From contig JACYUQ010000004.1 of NCBI GenBank assembly GCA_014841835.1, positions 310,001 through 374,000 of the forward strand: a stretch of DNA of 64,000 bases. Direction: 5' to 3'. The position numbers and the translations under genes are program-made. Shown here one piece after another: positions 38,444 to 47,710 of this stretch. Under the pieces are notes generated by a model, which was given only the letters and a program-made list of their open reading frames with translations, made no database searches and was not told the origin of the DNA. The DNA comes from Oxalobacteraceae sp. CFBP 13730. GTDB lineage: Bacteria; Pseudomonadota; Gammaproteobacteria; Burkholderiales; Burkholderiaceae_D. Each line of letters starts with the position of its first letter. Within the stretch, counting starts at the first letter, position 1.

Positions 38444-39325
38444 TCAGGCCTTGGCGGCAACGGGCTGCCGGCGCAGCAATCCTTCCCCGGCGAACAGCGC
38501 CAGCGCGCTCCAGATCAGCACGAAGCCAACCAGGCGATCGGCACTGAATGCCTCCTTGAACAGCCACACACCGAGCAAAAATTGCAGCGTCGGCGACAGG
38601 TATTGCAACAGGCCCAGGATTGACAGCGGGATCTTGCGCGCGCCGGTGGCAAACAGCAGCAGCGGAATGGCCGTGAGCGGGCCGGCCATGATCAACAGCC
38701 AGCGCGTGCTGTCCGACGCCGTGTTGATGAACACGTTCTGGCCCTGTACGGTCAGCCAGATCACGTAACCGGCCGCCAGCGGAAACAGCACGATGGTCTC
38801 GAACGACAATCCCTCGAGCGGACCGAGCGCGGCCGTCTTGCGCAACAAGCCATAGCCGCCGAACGACAGCGCCAGGAACAGCGCGATCCACGGCACCGTG
38901 CCGGCCTGCCAGGTCAGCCAGCCTACGCCCAGCGCCGCCATGCCGATGGCAGCCCATTGCAGTGGACGCATCCGTTCCTTCAGGATCAGGTAACCCAGCA
39001 CGATGTTGACCAGGGGATTGATGAAGTAGCCAAGGCTCGCCTCGATCACATGGTGGTTCATCACTGACCAGATATACACAAGCCAATTGGCGCTAAGCAG
39101 CAGGGCCGACAGCACGAAACTGAAGAACACGCGCGGCTGGCGCACGATCTGCAGCCACTTCCAGTCGCGCCGCAGCAACAGCAGGATCAGCAGGAAAGCC
39201 AGCGACCACAGCATGCGGTGCGCCAGGATCTGCAACGGTGGCACCTCGCCCAGGGCGTGGAAATAAATGGGGAACAGGCCCCAGCAGAAGAAGGCCAGGG
39301 CCGCGTAAATAATGCCGGAACGCAT
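38444..39325 (-). CDS. rarD: EamA-family permease RarD
   Basis: An inner-membrane protein of 293 aa with ten predicted transmembrane segments (two EamA repeats). It begins GIIYAALAFFCWGLFPIYF, a RarD hallmark, and contains NWLVYIWSVMNHHVIEASLG and YFINPLVNIVLGYL. Its substrate is unknown. The start at 39325 lacks a Shine-Dalgarno, but it is the only one matching the family length. It is downstream of, and divergent from, kup. Confidence 0.9.
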   Translation of the reverse strand: MRSGIIYAALAFFCWGLFPIYFHALGEVPPLQILAHRMLWSLAFLLILLLLRRDWKWLQIVRQPRVFFSFVLSALLLSANWLVYIWSVMNHHVIEASLGYFINPLVNIVLGYLILKERMRPLQWAAIGMAALGVGWLTWQAGTVPWIALFLALSFGGYGLLRKTAALGPLEGLSFETIVLFPLAAGYVIWLTVQGQNVFINTASDSTRWLLIMAGPLTAIPLLLFATGARKIPLSILGLLQYLSPTLQFLLGVWLFKEAFSADRLVGFVLIWSALALFAGEGLLRRQPVAAKA

Positions 39326-39492
39326 GGGGAGGGGAGGCGAGGTTGCGGGGCCGACATTATCACTGAATAAGTAGCACGCTGCTGGCGCGCCCGCAGTTTT
39401 ACACAGGTGTATGATGCACAACCGAATCTTCTTGCAATTCGAACCACTTCATTTCATGGTGCGCCGCACCACTACAACAGCGATGGTGACTC

Positions 39493-41370
39493 TTGACCTC
39501 AGATAACAAGAAAAGCAGCCTGGCGGCCCTTACCCTGGCAGCGGTCGGGATCGTTTATGGCGATATTGGCACGAGCCCCCTGTACACGCTGCGCGCGGTG
39601 TTCGACGAAGACCACGGCCTGCCGCTCAACACACCGAATATCCTCGGCATCATCTCGCTGATTTTCTGGGCCCTGACGCTGATTGTCTCGCTCAAGTACG
39701 TGATCCTGGTGCTGCGCGCGCACAACCGCGGCGAGGGCGGCATCATGGCCCTGATGGCGCTGGCCACCAGTTCGATACCGCGTACGTCCAAATGGAGCTT
39801 CCCGCTGCTGGCCATCGGCGTCATCGGCGCCACGATGTTCTATGGCGACAGCGTGATCACGCCGGCGATCTCGGTGCTGGGTGCCATCGAGGGCATTGAG
39901 GTCGCCGCGCCCGGCATGTCGCAATACGTCGTGCCGCTGGCGGTGGTAGTGCTGGTGGCGCTGTACAGTGTGCAGCGCCATGGCACGGCCGGCATCGGCC
40001 GCTTCTTCGGGCCCGTGATGGCGGTCTGGTTCCTGGTGCTGGCCGCGATGGGCATCGTCAATATCATCGAAGCACCGGTGATCCTGAATGCGCTCAATCC
40101 GTGGCATGCACTGCGCTTCATGCTGGAAAATAAAATGCTGGCATTTATCGCGCTGGGCGCGGTGGTGCTGGCCATCACCGGCGCCGAGGCGCTGTACGCC
40201 GACATGGGCCACTTCGGCGCCAAGCCGATCCGCTGGGCCTGGTTCCTGATCGCGTATCCGGCGCTGACCCTGAATTACCTCGGCCAGGGCGGCCTGTTGA
40301 TCATGCAGCCGGCTGCAGTGGAAAACCCGTTCTATTACCAGCTCGGCGCGTGGAGCGTGATCCCGCTGGTGATCCTGTCGACGATGGCCGCCGTGATCGC
40401 TTCGCAGGCAACGATCTCGGGCACCTATTCGATGACCAAGCAAGCTATTGCGCTGGGCCTGCTGCCGCGCATGCGCATCATGCACACGTCGGAAAGCGAG
40501 ATCGGCCAGATCTATATCCCGGCCGTCAACTGGCTGCAACTGGTGGTGGTGCTGATGGCCGTGATCGGCTTCGGCTCATCCGACGAACTGGCCGGCGCCT
40601 ACGGCATTGCGGTGACTGCAACGATGATGGCCACGACGATCCTGACGTTCTTCGTCACGCGCTACCGCTGGCACTTGCCGCTGTGGATGTGCTTGATAGC
40701 GACCGGCTTCTTCCTGACGATCGACATCATGCTGTTTGCCGCCACCACGACCAAGCTGTTCCATGGCGGCTGGTTCCCGCTGCTGATGGGCGGCGTGCTG
40801 CTGACCCTGATGCTGACCTGGAAACGCGGCCGCGAGCTGGTGTTTACGAACCTGCAAAAGCATGCGATTCCGCTGGAAGCGTTCATGGAGTCGCTGTTCG
40901 TGGCGCCGCCGACGCGCGTGCCCGGCACCGCCATCTTCCTGCGCGGCGAGAGCGATGGCGTGCCGCACGCGATGCTGCACAACCTCTCGCACAACAAGGT
41001 GCTGCACGAGCGCGTCGTTTTCCTCACCGTGCACATGCGCGAAGAGCCGTGGGTGCCAAGGGAAGAACAGATCGACATCGTCGACCTGGGCCACAACTGC
41101 TACCAGCTCAACATCCATTACGGCTTCAAGGATGAAGCCGATATTCCGGACGTCATGCAGCGCAGCGCCGCACTGGGCCTGGAATTCGAAATGATGGAAA
41201 CGTCGTTCTTCATCGCGCGCCAGACCGTGATCTCGGCGCCGGGCGGTGGCATGGCGCCATGGCGCGAGCACCTGTACGTGGCGATGTCGCGCAACGCCCG
41301 CAGCGCGGCCGACTATTACCAGATCCGCACCAACCGCGTGATCGAGCTGGGCACGCAAATTGAAATTTGA
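39493..41370 (+). CDS. kup: Low-affinity potassium transporter Kup (KUP/HAK/KT family)
   Basis: A proton-coupled potassium uptake protein of 625 aa with about twelve transmembrane segments and a hydrophilic C-terminal domain (from about residue 455). LAAVGIVYGDIGTSPLYTLR is the family N-terminal motif, with MALMALATS, YGDSVITPAISVLGAIEG and DMGHFGAKPIRWAWF following. The start appears to be TTG at 39493: an in-frame TGA lies six bases before it and no other start precedes the conserved N-terminus. The Shine-Dalgarno is weak. Confidence 0.95.
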   Translation: MTSDNKKSSLAALTLAAVGIVYGDIGTSPLYTLRAVFDEDHGLPLNTPNILGIISLIFWALTLIVSLKYVILVLRAHNRGEGGIMALMALATSSIPRTSKWSFPLLAIGVIGATMFYGDSVITPAISVLGAIEGIEVAAPGMSQYVVPLAVVVLVALYSVQRHGTAGIGRFFGPVMAVWFLVLAAMGIVNIIEAPVILNALNPWHALRFMLENKMLAFIALGAVVLAITGAEALYADMGHFGAKPIRWAWFLIAYPALTLNYLGQGGLLIMQPAAVENPFYYQLGAWSVIPLVILSTMAAVIASQATISGTYSMTKQAIALGLLPRMRIMHTSESEIGQIYIPAVNWLQLVVVLMAVIGFGSSDELAGAYGIAVTATMMATTILTFFVTRYRWHLPLWMCLIATGFFLTIDIMLFAATTTKLFHGGWFPLLMGGVLLTLMLTWKRGRELVFTNLQKHAIPLEAFMESLFVAPPTRVPGTAIFLRGESDGVPHAMLHNLSHNKVLHERVVFLTVHMREEPWVPREEQIDIVDLGHNCYQLNIHYGFKDEADIPDVMQRSAALGLEFEMMETSFFIARQTVISAPGGGMAPWREHLYVAMSRNARSAADYYQIRTNRVIELGTQIEI

Positions 41371-41495
41371 GGCTCTGGAATTTGCTTGACTACAATTCTT
41401 AGACAAAGTCCGGACAGTTTCATGTGACTGATTCGATAAGGTACGATCTTTCGTCGTACCTGTTTCGTTGTTCTTTTTTCAGTCAAGGATGTCCC

Positions 41496-41927
41496 ATGAT
41501 GAAGTTCCCCCTGATCGCCGCCTTTGCCGCCATGCTCGCCCTGAGCGCCTGTGGCGGTGGCAGCGATGATTCGCCTTCCCAGCCGACCGTGAGCAGCCCT
41601 GCGGCGTTGACCAAGACCGACAGCGTCGTCGGCACCGGCGCCGAAGCCGTCGCCGGCAAGCGCGTCACCGTTGCCTATACGCTGTGGCTGTATAGCGCCA
41701 CGGCGAGCGACTTCAAGGGCACCCGTCAGGAAGCCAGTGAATTTGCCTACACCGTGGGCAGCGGCGATACGATCACCGGCTTCGACCAGGGCGTGACCGG
41801 CATGAAGGTGGGCGGCAAGCGCACGCTCCTGATTCCATCGGCGCTGGCCTATGGCGCTACCGGTCGCGGACCGATTCCGTCGAATGCGGGTCTGGTGTTT
41901 GAAGTGACGCTGAACAAGGTCGAGTAA
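41496..41927 (+). CDS. FKBP-type peptidyl-prolyl isomerase, lipoprotein
   Basis: A 143-aa protein with a lipoprotein signal: MMKFPLIAAFAAMLALSAC, lipobox LSAC, lipidated Cys near residue 19, followed by a Gly/Ser linker. The FKBP domain reads VTVAYTLWLY, TITGFDQGVTGMKVGGKR and LIPSALAYGATGRGPIPSNA, with the usual active-site aromatics partly kept. It is probably envelope-anchored and assists folding of exported proteins. AAGGA precedes the start, and a strong terminator follows. Confidence 0.92.
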   Translation: MMKFPLIAAFAAMLALSACGGGSDDSPSQPTVSSPAALTKTDSVVGTGAEAVAGKRVTVAYTLWLYSATASDFKGTRQEASEFAYTVGSGDTITGFDQGVTGMKVGGKRTLLIPSALAYGATGRGPIPSNAGLVFEVTLNKVE

Positions 41928-41952
41928 GCCGGTAAGGCGCTACCCGGCAATG

Positions 41953-41982
41953 GCCAGAGCTGCATGCTCTGGCTTTTTTTTC
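41953..41982 (+). terminator. Terminator of the FKBP gene
   Basis: Stem GCCAGAGC / GCTCTGGC with loop TGCAT, then eight Ts and CG. It is 26 bases after the stop. Confidence 0.93.
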
Positions 41983-42131
41983 GCCGCAATTTGCCTGGTT
42001 TGTCGACCGGCCGTGCCTGAGTCGTCGCCGGTGTGGCGTCCACGCCAGAGGCGGTGCGCACGGCTGATCCGGCGCACGTGGCGGCGTTTGCCCATCGGCG
42101 ATGCTCGGGACTTTGTTGTCGCGAGCCTGCC

Positions 42132-42335
42132 ATGCCGCCTTTCCTGCCGATCCTCGGGGCCTTACCGTTCCTTGTTCTGTCCTCATCTGGCGCCGCCATG
42201 TCCGCACCGGCCCTGGTGGCGCCTGCCTGCGTCGTTGCCACCACCAGGCCCATGTCGAACCATGAACCACCCGCCTGGCTGCTGCTGGCCGGCGCCGTCA
42301 TCCTGCTCGGCGCCGGCCGTCTGGCGGCATCCTGA
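42132..42335 (+). CDS. Possible small exported protein with PEP-CTERM-like tail
   Basis: A 67-aa frame in the 420-bp gap between the FKBP and acetyltransferase genes. It has a hydrophobic N-terminus (FLPILGALPFLVLSSSGAA), a short spacer, and a C-terminal EPPAWLLLAGAVILLGAGR, which resembles the Pro-Glu-Pro/transmembrane/Arg tail of exosortase substrates. The Pro-Glu-Pro is not exact (HEPP) and no Shine-Dalgarno is visible. It may be chance in a GC-rich gap. I see nothing else between the terminator and the acetyltransferase gene. Confidence 0.3.
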   Translation: MPPFLPILGALPFLVLSSSGAAMSAPALVAPACVVATTRPMSNHEPPAWLLLAGAVILLGAGRLAAS

Positions 42336-42349
42336 GCGGCGCGCGGCGC

Positions 42350-42817
42350 TCAGCGCAGCATGTCGATGTGCATGATGCCGTCTTCGTCGTACGGCGCCGA
42401 TACCGTCTCGAAGCCGAAGCTCGCATAGAAGCGCTCCAGGTATTGCTGGGCGCCGATGCGGATGCGGTGGCCCGGGTGCAGTGCGGCGGCTCGGGCGATG
42501 CCCTGCTCGAGCAGCGCGCGGCCGGCGCCGCTGCCACGCGCGGCCGGCGTGGTGACGACGCGGCCAAGTGACATCTCGTCGTACTTCGCGCCCGGCGCCA
42601 GCACGCGCAGGTAGGCGGCCAGCTGGCGCTTGCCGTCCACGTCGCGCCAGCCGAGCAGGTGGTGCGCGTCGAGGTCATAGCCGTCGATGTCCGGGTACAG
42701 GCACGTCTGCTCCAGAATGAAGACGTTCTGGCGCGCGGCCAGCACGTCATACAGGTCGAACGGGGTCAGGTCGGCAAAGCGGGAAAAGTGCCAGTCGATG
42801 GTGCTGGGGGAAGTCAT
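42350..42817 (-). CDS. GNAT acetyltransferase, ElaA-like
   Basis: A 155-aa N-acetyltransferase. The ElaA signature LYDVLAARQNVFILEQTCLY is followed by PDIDGYDLDAHHLLG. The acetyl-CoA site VVTTPAARGSGAGRALLEQG has the Q/R-x-x-G-x-G/A loop, and QQYLERFYASFGFETV is the usual C-terminal strand-helix. The start at 42817 gives the same length as E. coli ElaA (153 aa); a TTG at 42850 would add eleven residues. The substrate is unknown. Confidence 0.88.
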   Translation of the reverse strand: MTSPSTIDWHFSRFADLTPFDLYDVLAARQNVFILEQTCLYPDIDGYDLDAHHLLGWRDVDGKRQLAAYLRVLAPGAKYDEMSLGRVVTTPAARGSGAGRALLEQGIARAAALHPGHRIRIGAQQYLERFYASFGFETVSAPYDEDGIMHIDMLR

Positions 42818-42857
42818 GGGCAGATACGGGTCAATGAAAAAATGGGGCAAAAGCGCG

Positions 42858-43904
42858 CTATTCGGCCGCGGTCTCGAAGCCTTCGAGCACGTTCACGGTA
42901 TGGATGCCCAGCTCCGGGCTCATGGCGCCGCCTTCGAAAATGAACACGGTCGGTAAACCCAGATGCGCGATGCGCTCGCCGATACGCAGAAAATCGCCAC
43001 CCTGCAGGTGGAAGCGCGGGTCGTTGCCATGGGCGAAGGTGTCGACGCCCAGCGAGACCACGAGCGCCTGCGGGCGCGTCATCGCGATCTTCACGCACGC
43101 GGTTTCCAGCGCCGCAAACCAGGTGGCGCTGCTGCTGCCCGGTGCGAGTGGCAGGTTCATCGTGTAGCCGACGCCTGCGCCGCTGCCGGTTTCGTCGGCA
43201 TGGCCCAGGTAGAACGGGAACTCGACACGCGGATCGGCGTGGATCGAGATGAACAGCACGTCGCTGCGGCCATAGAAGATGCTCTGGGTGCCGTTGCCAT
43301 GGTGGTAGTCGAGGTCGAGGATGGCGACGCGGTCGCGCCCGTCGTCGAGCAGGTGCTGGGCTGCCAGCGCCGCGTTGTTCAGAAAGCACGAACCGCCGAA
43401 GAAATCGCTGCCCGCATGGTGGCCGGGCGGGCGTGTCAGCGCAAAGGTGCCGCGCTCACCACGCTGCAATGCGTGGGCGGCATTGACGGCGCAGTCGGCG
43501 CCGCTCTTGGCCGCGACCCAGGTACCACCGGTGAGCGGCGTGCCGCAATCCATCGAGTACAGGCCAAGGCGGGCGCAGAAGTTGTCGGGTTCGATGTCGC
43601 TGCGCAGTGTGCGCACCGGCCACACGGCCGGAAACGCATCCTTGCCGGCGTTGGCCGGATCGAGTGCGAGCCACTCGCTCCAGGCCGTGCGCAGAAAGTG
43701 CAGATAGCGCGGGCTGTGGACACGCTCGAGCGTCATCAGGGGCACGCCGTGCGGCGTGACGATGGCGCCCAGACCACGCCGCTCGCATTCCGCCAGCACC
43801 ATCGCCACCCGCTCCGGTTTTTCCGAACACGGCACCAGCTCGCCGCGATGAATCTCGACGCGGCCGTCATGCTGGGCATGGTGTTCGTTATAAAACGTGA
43901 GCAA
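42858..43904 (-). CDS. Histone-deacetylase-family / acetylpolyamine amidohydrolase
   Basis: A zinc amidohydrolase of 348 aa. LTRPPGHHAGSDFFGGSCFL carries the catalytic His pair, ILDLDYHHGNGTQSIFY the zinc Asp and His, and VSLGVDTFAHGNDP the second zinc Asp. FEGGAMSPELG is near the C-terminus. The set matches the acetylpolyamine amidohydrolase branch more than protein deacetylases. The start is TTG at 43904, with GAGG seven bases upstream; an in-frame TGA just before it leaves no earlier choice. Confidence 0.9.
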   Translation of the reverse strand: MLTFYNEHHAQHDGRVEIHRGELVPCSEKPERVAMVLAECERRGLGAIVTPHGVPLMTLERVHSPRYLHFLRTAWSEWLALDPANAGKDAFPAVWPVRTLRSDIEPDNFCARLGLYSMDCGTPLTGGTWVAAKSGADCAVNAAHALQRGERGTFALTRPPGHHAGSDFFGGSCFLNNAALAAQHLLDDGRDRVAILDLDYHHGNGTQSIFYGRSDVLFISIHADPRVEFPFYLGHADETGSGAGVGYTMNLPLAPGSSSATWFAALETACVKIAMTRPQALVVSLGVDTFAHGNDPRFHLQGGDFLRIGERIAHLGLPTVFIFEGGAMSPELGIHTVNVLEGFETAAE

Positions 43905-43947
43905 GTGGTCCTCGTGCGTTCAGGCAGGTGAGGCAGCCGCTGCAGCC

Positions 43948-45543
43948 TCAGTTATCGCAGCACAGTGTACTGCTGTTGTACGCTGCAACGAAGGCGTCGA
44001 AGCTGCCGGTATCGGTTTGCTCGATGATCAATTGGTCGGCGATCGAAACCGCAGCCATCTCGTCGAACAGCGCTTCTTCGGCGGGCATCAACGGGCTGTC
44101 GCGGAACGCCGCCGCATGCAGCGTGCTCTGCTGCAGGCCGAATGCTGCGGCCGAGCCCAGGGCGCGGATTTCGTCCAGCACGCGCGCCGATGGCGTCAGT
44201 GCAGGATCCTCGATCTTGGCTTTCTGGCGGCCCAGCGAGGCAGCGTGCACGTCGCCTTCGTTGTGGCCGTCGTCGAGCAACGCGGCCACGGGCCGGATGC
44301 GTTCGATCAGCTCGAGCGCCCAGGTTGCAAGCGGCACTTCGAGGCCGTCGCGCGTGAGCGTAAGGCCGGGCCGGCGGCCTTCCTTGACCGTGCGCGCGAA
44401 ATTACGTGCGTGCATGGCGCTGTCATGCTCGCTGATCAAAGGGCTTTCCTCGAGGGCGCAGAACAGCAGGAACGCGTCCAGGAAGCGGCCCGTCTCCAGC
44501 GAGATGCCCACCGGCTCGTACGGATCGACGTCCATGCAGCGCACTTCGATGTACTGCACGCCGCGGTTGCACAGGGCCTGTACCGGACGCTCGCCGGTGC
44601 GGATCACGCGCTTCGGGCGAATGGTCGAGTAGTACTCGTTCTCGATCTGCAGCACATTGGTCGACAGCTGGATCCACTCGCCGTCTTTCTTGGTGCCCAG
44701 TTCCTGGTACGGCGGATACGGGCGATTGACTGCGTCCATCAGACTGGTGACGTAGCTTTCCAGGCTGTTCTCGTGCGGGCGCAGGCCCGACTGCGCATCG
44801 TTTTGGTAACCGAGGTCGCTCATGCGCAGGCTGGTCGCGTACGGCAGGTACAGCGTGTCATCGGACAGTGTCTCGAGCGCGTGCGGACGGCCACGCAGGA
44901 AGCTCGTGGTCAGCGCCGGCGTGGCGCCGAACAGATACATCAGCAGCCACGAATAGCGGCGGAAGTTGCGCACCATCGCGATATAGCTCTCGGACTGGAA
45001 ATCGCGCAGCGCGTGACGGCGTTCTTCGACGATGCCTTCATCGTGGGCAAACACCTGCCACAGCTTTTCCGGCAGCGAGTAGTTGTAGTGAATGCCCGCG
45101 ATGCACTGCATCGCCTTGCCATAGCGCAGCGCCAGGCCGCGCCGGTACACGTGCTTGAGCTGGCCGATATTCGAGGTGCCGTAGTAGGCGATCTCGATGT
45201 CTTCTTCGGGTGGCAGTTCGCCCGGCATCGACACGCCCCACAGCATTTCGTCGCCCAGTTTGGTGTAGGCCTGGCGGTGGATCGCATCGAGGCGGTGCAG
45301 CGCCAGCGAGATATCGTGCTCGACCGGGGTGATGAATTCCATCAGCGCTTCGGCGTAGTCGGTGGTGATGCTGGGGTGCGTCAGTGCCGAACCGAGGGCA
45401 GGGGGATGCGGGGTGCGCGCGAGCTGGCCGGCAGCGTCCACGCGCAGCGTTTCGCGCTCGATGCCGCGCAGGCCCTGGCCCAGCAAGGCGCGGTGTTCGT
45501 CGTCGCCCAGAAGGGCCAGACGGCGGTTGAATTGGTTCGACAC
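43948..45543 (-). CDS. gshA: Glutamate-cysteine ligase
   Basis: The first enzyme of glutathione biosynthesis: ATP-dependent joining of glutamate and cysteine. The 531-aa product is of the proteobacterial type. [19 protein letters not shown] and [15 protein letters not shown] form the ATP/metal and substrate region, and [20 protein letters not shown] and [18 protein letters not shown] are family motifs. The start is GTG at 45543 with AAAGGA upstream. gshB is not in the window. Confidence 0.95.
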   Translation of the reverse strand: MSNQFNRRLALLGDDEHRALLGQGLRGIERETLRVDAAGQLARTPHPPALGSALTHPSITTDYAEALMEFITPVEHDISLALHRLDAIHRQAYTKLGDEMLWGVSMPGELPPEEDIEIAYYGTSNIGQLKHVYRRGLALRYGKAMQCIAGIHYNYSLPEKLWQVFAHDEGIVEERRHALRDFQSESYIAMVRNFRRYSWLLMYLFGATPALTTSFLRGRPHALETLSDDTLYLPYATSLRMSDLGYQNDAQSGLRPHENSLESYVTSLMDAVNRPYPPYQELGTKKDGEWIQLSTNVLQIENEYYSTIRPKRVIRTGERPVQALCNRGVQYIEVRCMDVDPYEPVGISLETGRFLDAFLLFCALEESPLISEHDSAMHARNFARTVKEGRRPGLTLTRDGLEVPLATWALELIERIRPVAALLDDGHNEGDVHAASLGRQKAKIEDPALTPSARVLDEIRALGSAAAFGLQQSTLHAAAFRDSPLMPAEEALFDEMAAVSIADQLIIEQTDTGSFDAFVAAYNSSTLCCDN

Positions 45544-45621
45544 GGTGTTTCCTTTCTTATACTGCCTGTTTCGGCTGGTGCAGAGATTAACCGAAAATCG
45601 GACTCCACGTTCGGCCGCTCA

Positions 45622-47652
45622 TCATTCGCGCCAGGGCGGCGCCCGGTACGACGGAACAGCGGGCGGCGGCGCGGGTCTGGGAGGCGGTGCGAAATCAGGC
45701 GCCGGGCCCGGTTCGAGCCCGGGCGGGACTTCGCCATCGAACGTGAAGTCGAATTCGAACACCGGTTCAAGCACCGGGACAACCGATTCGAATTCGGCAT
45801 TGAACGTGTCGTCTCGCGGCGCTTCCAGCATCGGCGCCGAGATTGGCGTGTCCGGGGCCGCGATCCAGCGCTCGATCTGGCGTTCCAGTTCGCTCAGGGG
45901 CAGTGCGCCGTTGCCCAGCACCGCATCATGAAAACGCCGCGCGTCGAACCTGGCGCTCAGCGCCGCGCGTGCCTTGTTGCGCAGCGCCAGGATGCGCAGC
46001 TGGCCGATCTTGTAGCTCAGCGCCTGCGCCGGGCGCGCGATGTAGCGATCGACCTCGGCCTCGTTGTCTGCCGGTGGATTGGCCGTGTTCGCGGTCAGGT
46101 AATCGATCGCCTGCTGGCGCGACCAGCCCAGCGTGTGGATGCCGGTGTCGACCACCAGCCGCGCGGCGCGGAACATCTCTTCGTTCAGATGGCCGAACAG
46201 CGAGAACGGGTCCTTGAACAAGCCGAGCTCCGGGCCCAGGCCCTCAGCGTAGGTGGCCCAGCCTTCGCCGAACGCGTCGTACCAGCCGTAACGGCGAAAC
46301 GCCGGCAGCGCCAGTTCCTGCGCGCGCGCCACCTGCAGATGGTGGCCTGGCACCGCTTCGTGCAGGGCGATGGTGTCGACCTGCCACATCGGCCGTGCGT
46401 CCAGCCGCCCGTTGTCGACCACCAGCGCGGCGCTGCGCTGCGCGCTGCCGGCTTCGTAATAGGCGGCCGGCTGGCCGCTGCTGTTTGCGCCCATCGGCTT
46501 GACGACGATGCCTGCCGCCGGCACGTTGGTGACCACGCGGCCCAGGCGCGCCTGGGCCAGCGCCAGCGTGCGCCGGTAGCGGTCGAGCAGGGCGTTCGGA
46601 TCGGTGAAATACAGGCGCCGGTCGCTCCGCGCGAACACGATGAATTCGGCAAAGCCGCCGCGAAAACCGGTGCGCGGGATCACGGCCTCGATCGCGGCGC
46701 GCAGGCGCGCGACTTCCTGCACACCCAGCGCATGCACCTGGGCCGGCGTGAGCGCCGTGCTGGTGCTGGTGCGTACCAGCTGGGCGTACCAGTCGGCGCC
46801 GACCGCTTGCTGGCTCGCGCCGATCGTCGTGCGCGCGCCCGGCAGATAATCGTCGCGCAGGAATGTTTCGAGCGTGCGCAGGCTGGGCGCGACGGTATTG
46901 GCCAGCGCGGCGGCGCCGGCGGCGCGCAATGCGTCGCGGCTCTCGGGCGCGATCGATGCGGGGATGCGCTTGAACGGCGCGCCCAGCGGGCCATCCTGCA
47001 GGCCTTCGCGCAGCGCGCGCAAGGCGTCCGGCACCGGCGCCAGCGCTGCCTTTGGCGTGGTCCAGCCGGCCTGGCGGCCGGCGCGTAGCTGCTCGATCAG
47101 GCCATCGACGTGGGCCGGCAGCGCTTGCAGGCGCGCCAGATAGGTCTGGTAGTCGGCGTCGGTCATGAACGGCATCTGCGCCACGAGGCGCGGCAGTTGC
47201 ACGTGCAGGCCGTCGTAGGCGGTGAGCGGTTGCGGATCGAACGGCGTCAAGGCAGCGCTGGCCAGCACGCGCTGCTTGTCGGCGCTGAACAGGTCGAGTG
47301 ACAGCCCGTCCTGGCCCGACAGTGCGCTGCGATCGATCGCGCGCGCCGCGGCCAGCATGGCGCGCTCGTGCTCGATCGCTTGCGCGCGCGCAGCCAGCGA
47401 GGTGTCGGTGAGATAAGCGTTGTAGCGGTGCTCGCCCAGGGCCGTGGCGTGTTCGGGCGCCTGGCGCAGTTGCCATTGCCAGTCGCGCTCGAACAGCTGG
47501 GCCGCCTGCGTTGCCGGCGTCTCGGTCGCGCTGGTCGGCGGCATGGCGACGGGAACAGCGACGGGAGCAGCCACGGGAGGAACGGCAGGCGCGGCCGCGG
47601 CGGCGCAGACCGGCGGCACCAGCAAAGCAAGTGAGGCGAACAGGATGCGCAT
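45622..47652 (-). CDS. Exported DUF885 family protein with proline-rich tail
   Basis: A 676-aa protein with a signal peptide (MRILFASLALLVPPVCAAAA) and an Ala/Pro/Val-rich linker. The DUF885 domain (about residues 40-600) has HEAVPGHHLQVA near residue 435, a metallopeptidase-like HExxxxHH arrangement, and WATYAEGLGPELGLF after it. The last 70 residues are acidic then very proline-rich (PPGLEPGPAPDFAPPPRP) and are not part of the family. It is probably periplasmic. Function is unproven; relatives are considered carboxypeptidase-like. The start at 47652 has GGAG upstream. Confidence 0.87.
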   Translation of the reverse strand: MRILFASLALLVPPVCAAAAAPAVPPVAAPVAVPVAMPPTSATETPATQAAQLFERDWQWQLRQAPEHATALGEHRYNAYLTDTSLAARAQAIEHERAMLAAARAIDRSALSGQDGLSLDLFSADKQRVLASAALTPFDPQPLTAYDGLHVQLPRLVAQMPFMTDADYQTYLARLQALPAHVDGLIEQLRAGRQAGWTTPKAALAPVPDALRALREGLQDGPLGAPFKRIPASIAPESRDALRAAGAAALANTVAPSLRTLETFLRDDYLPGARTTIGASQQAVGADWYAQLVRTSTSTALTPAQVHALGVQEVARLRAAIEAVIPRTGFRGGFAEFIVFARSDRRLYFTDPNALLDRYRRTLALAQARLGRVVTNVPAAGIVVKPMGANSSGQPAAYYEAGSAQRSAALVVDNGRLDARPMWQVDTIALHEAVPGHHLQVARAQELALPAFRRYGWYDAFGEGWATYAEGLGPELGLFKDPFSLFGHLNEEMFRAARLVVDTGIHTLGWSRQQAIDYLTANTANPPADNEAEVDRYIARPAQALSYKIGQLRILALRNKARAALSARFDARRFHDAVLGNGALPLSELERQIERWIAAPDTPISAPMLEAPRDDTFNAEFESVVPVLEPVFEFDFTFDGEVPPGLEPGPAPDFAPPPRPAPPPAVPSYRAPPWRE

Positions 47653-47710
47653 GCGCTCTCCGTTGACGGGACTGGTCATTTTAACAAGTCCATTTACGGG
47701 CGGGCGCGCC

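Noticed and set aside
43897..47088. Very long rightward open frame (over 1000 codons) across gshA and the DUF885 gene
   Set aside because: It is antisense to two genes with clear family motifs. Its product is a low-complexity Arg/Ala/Gln/His-rich string typical of antisense frames in GC-rich DNA.
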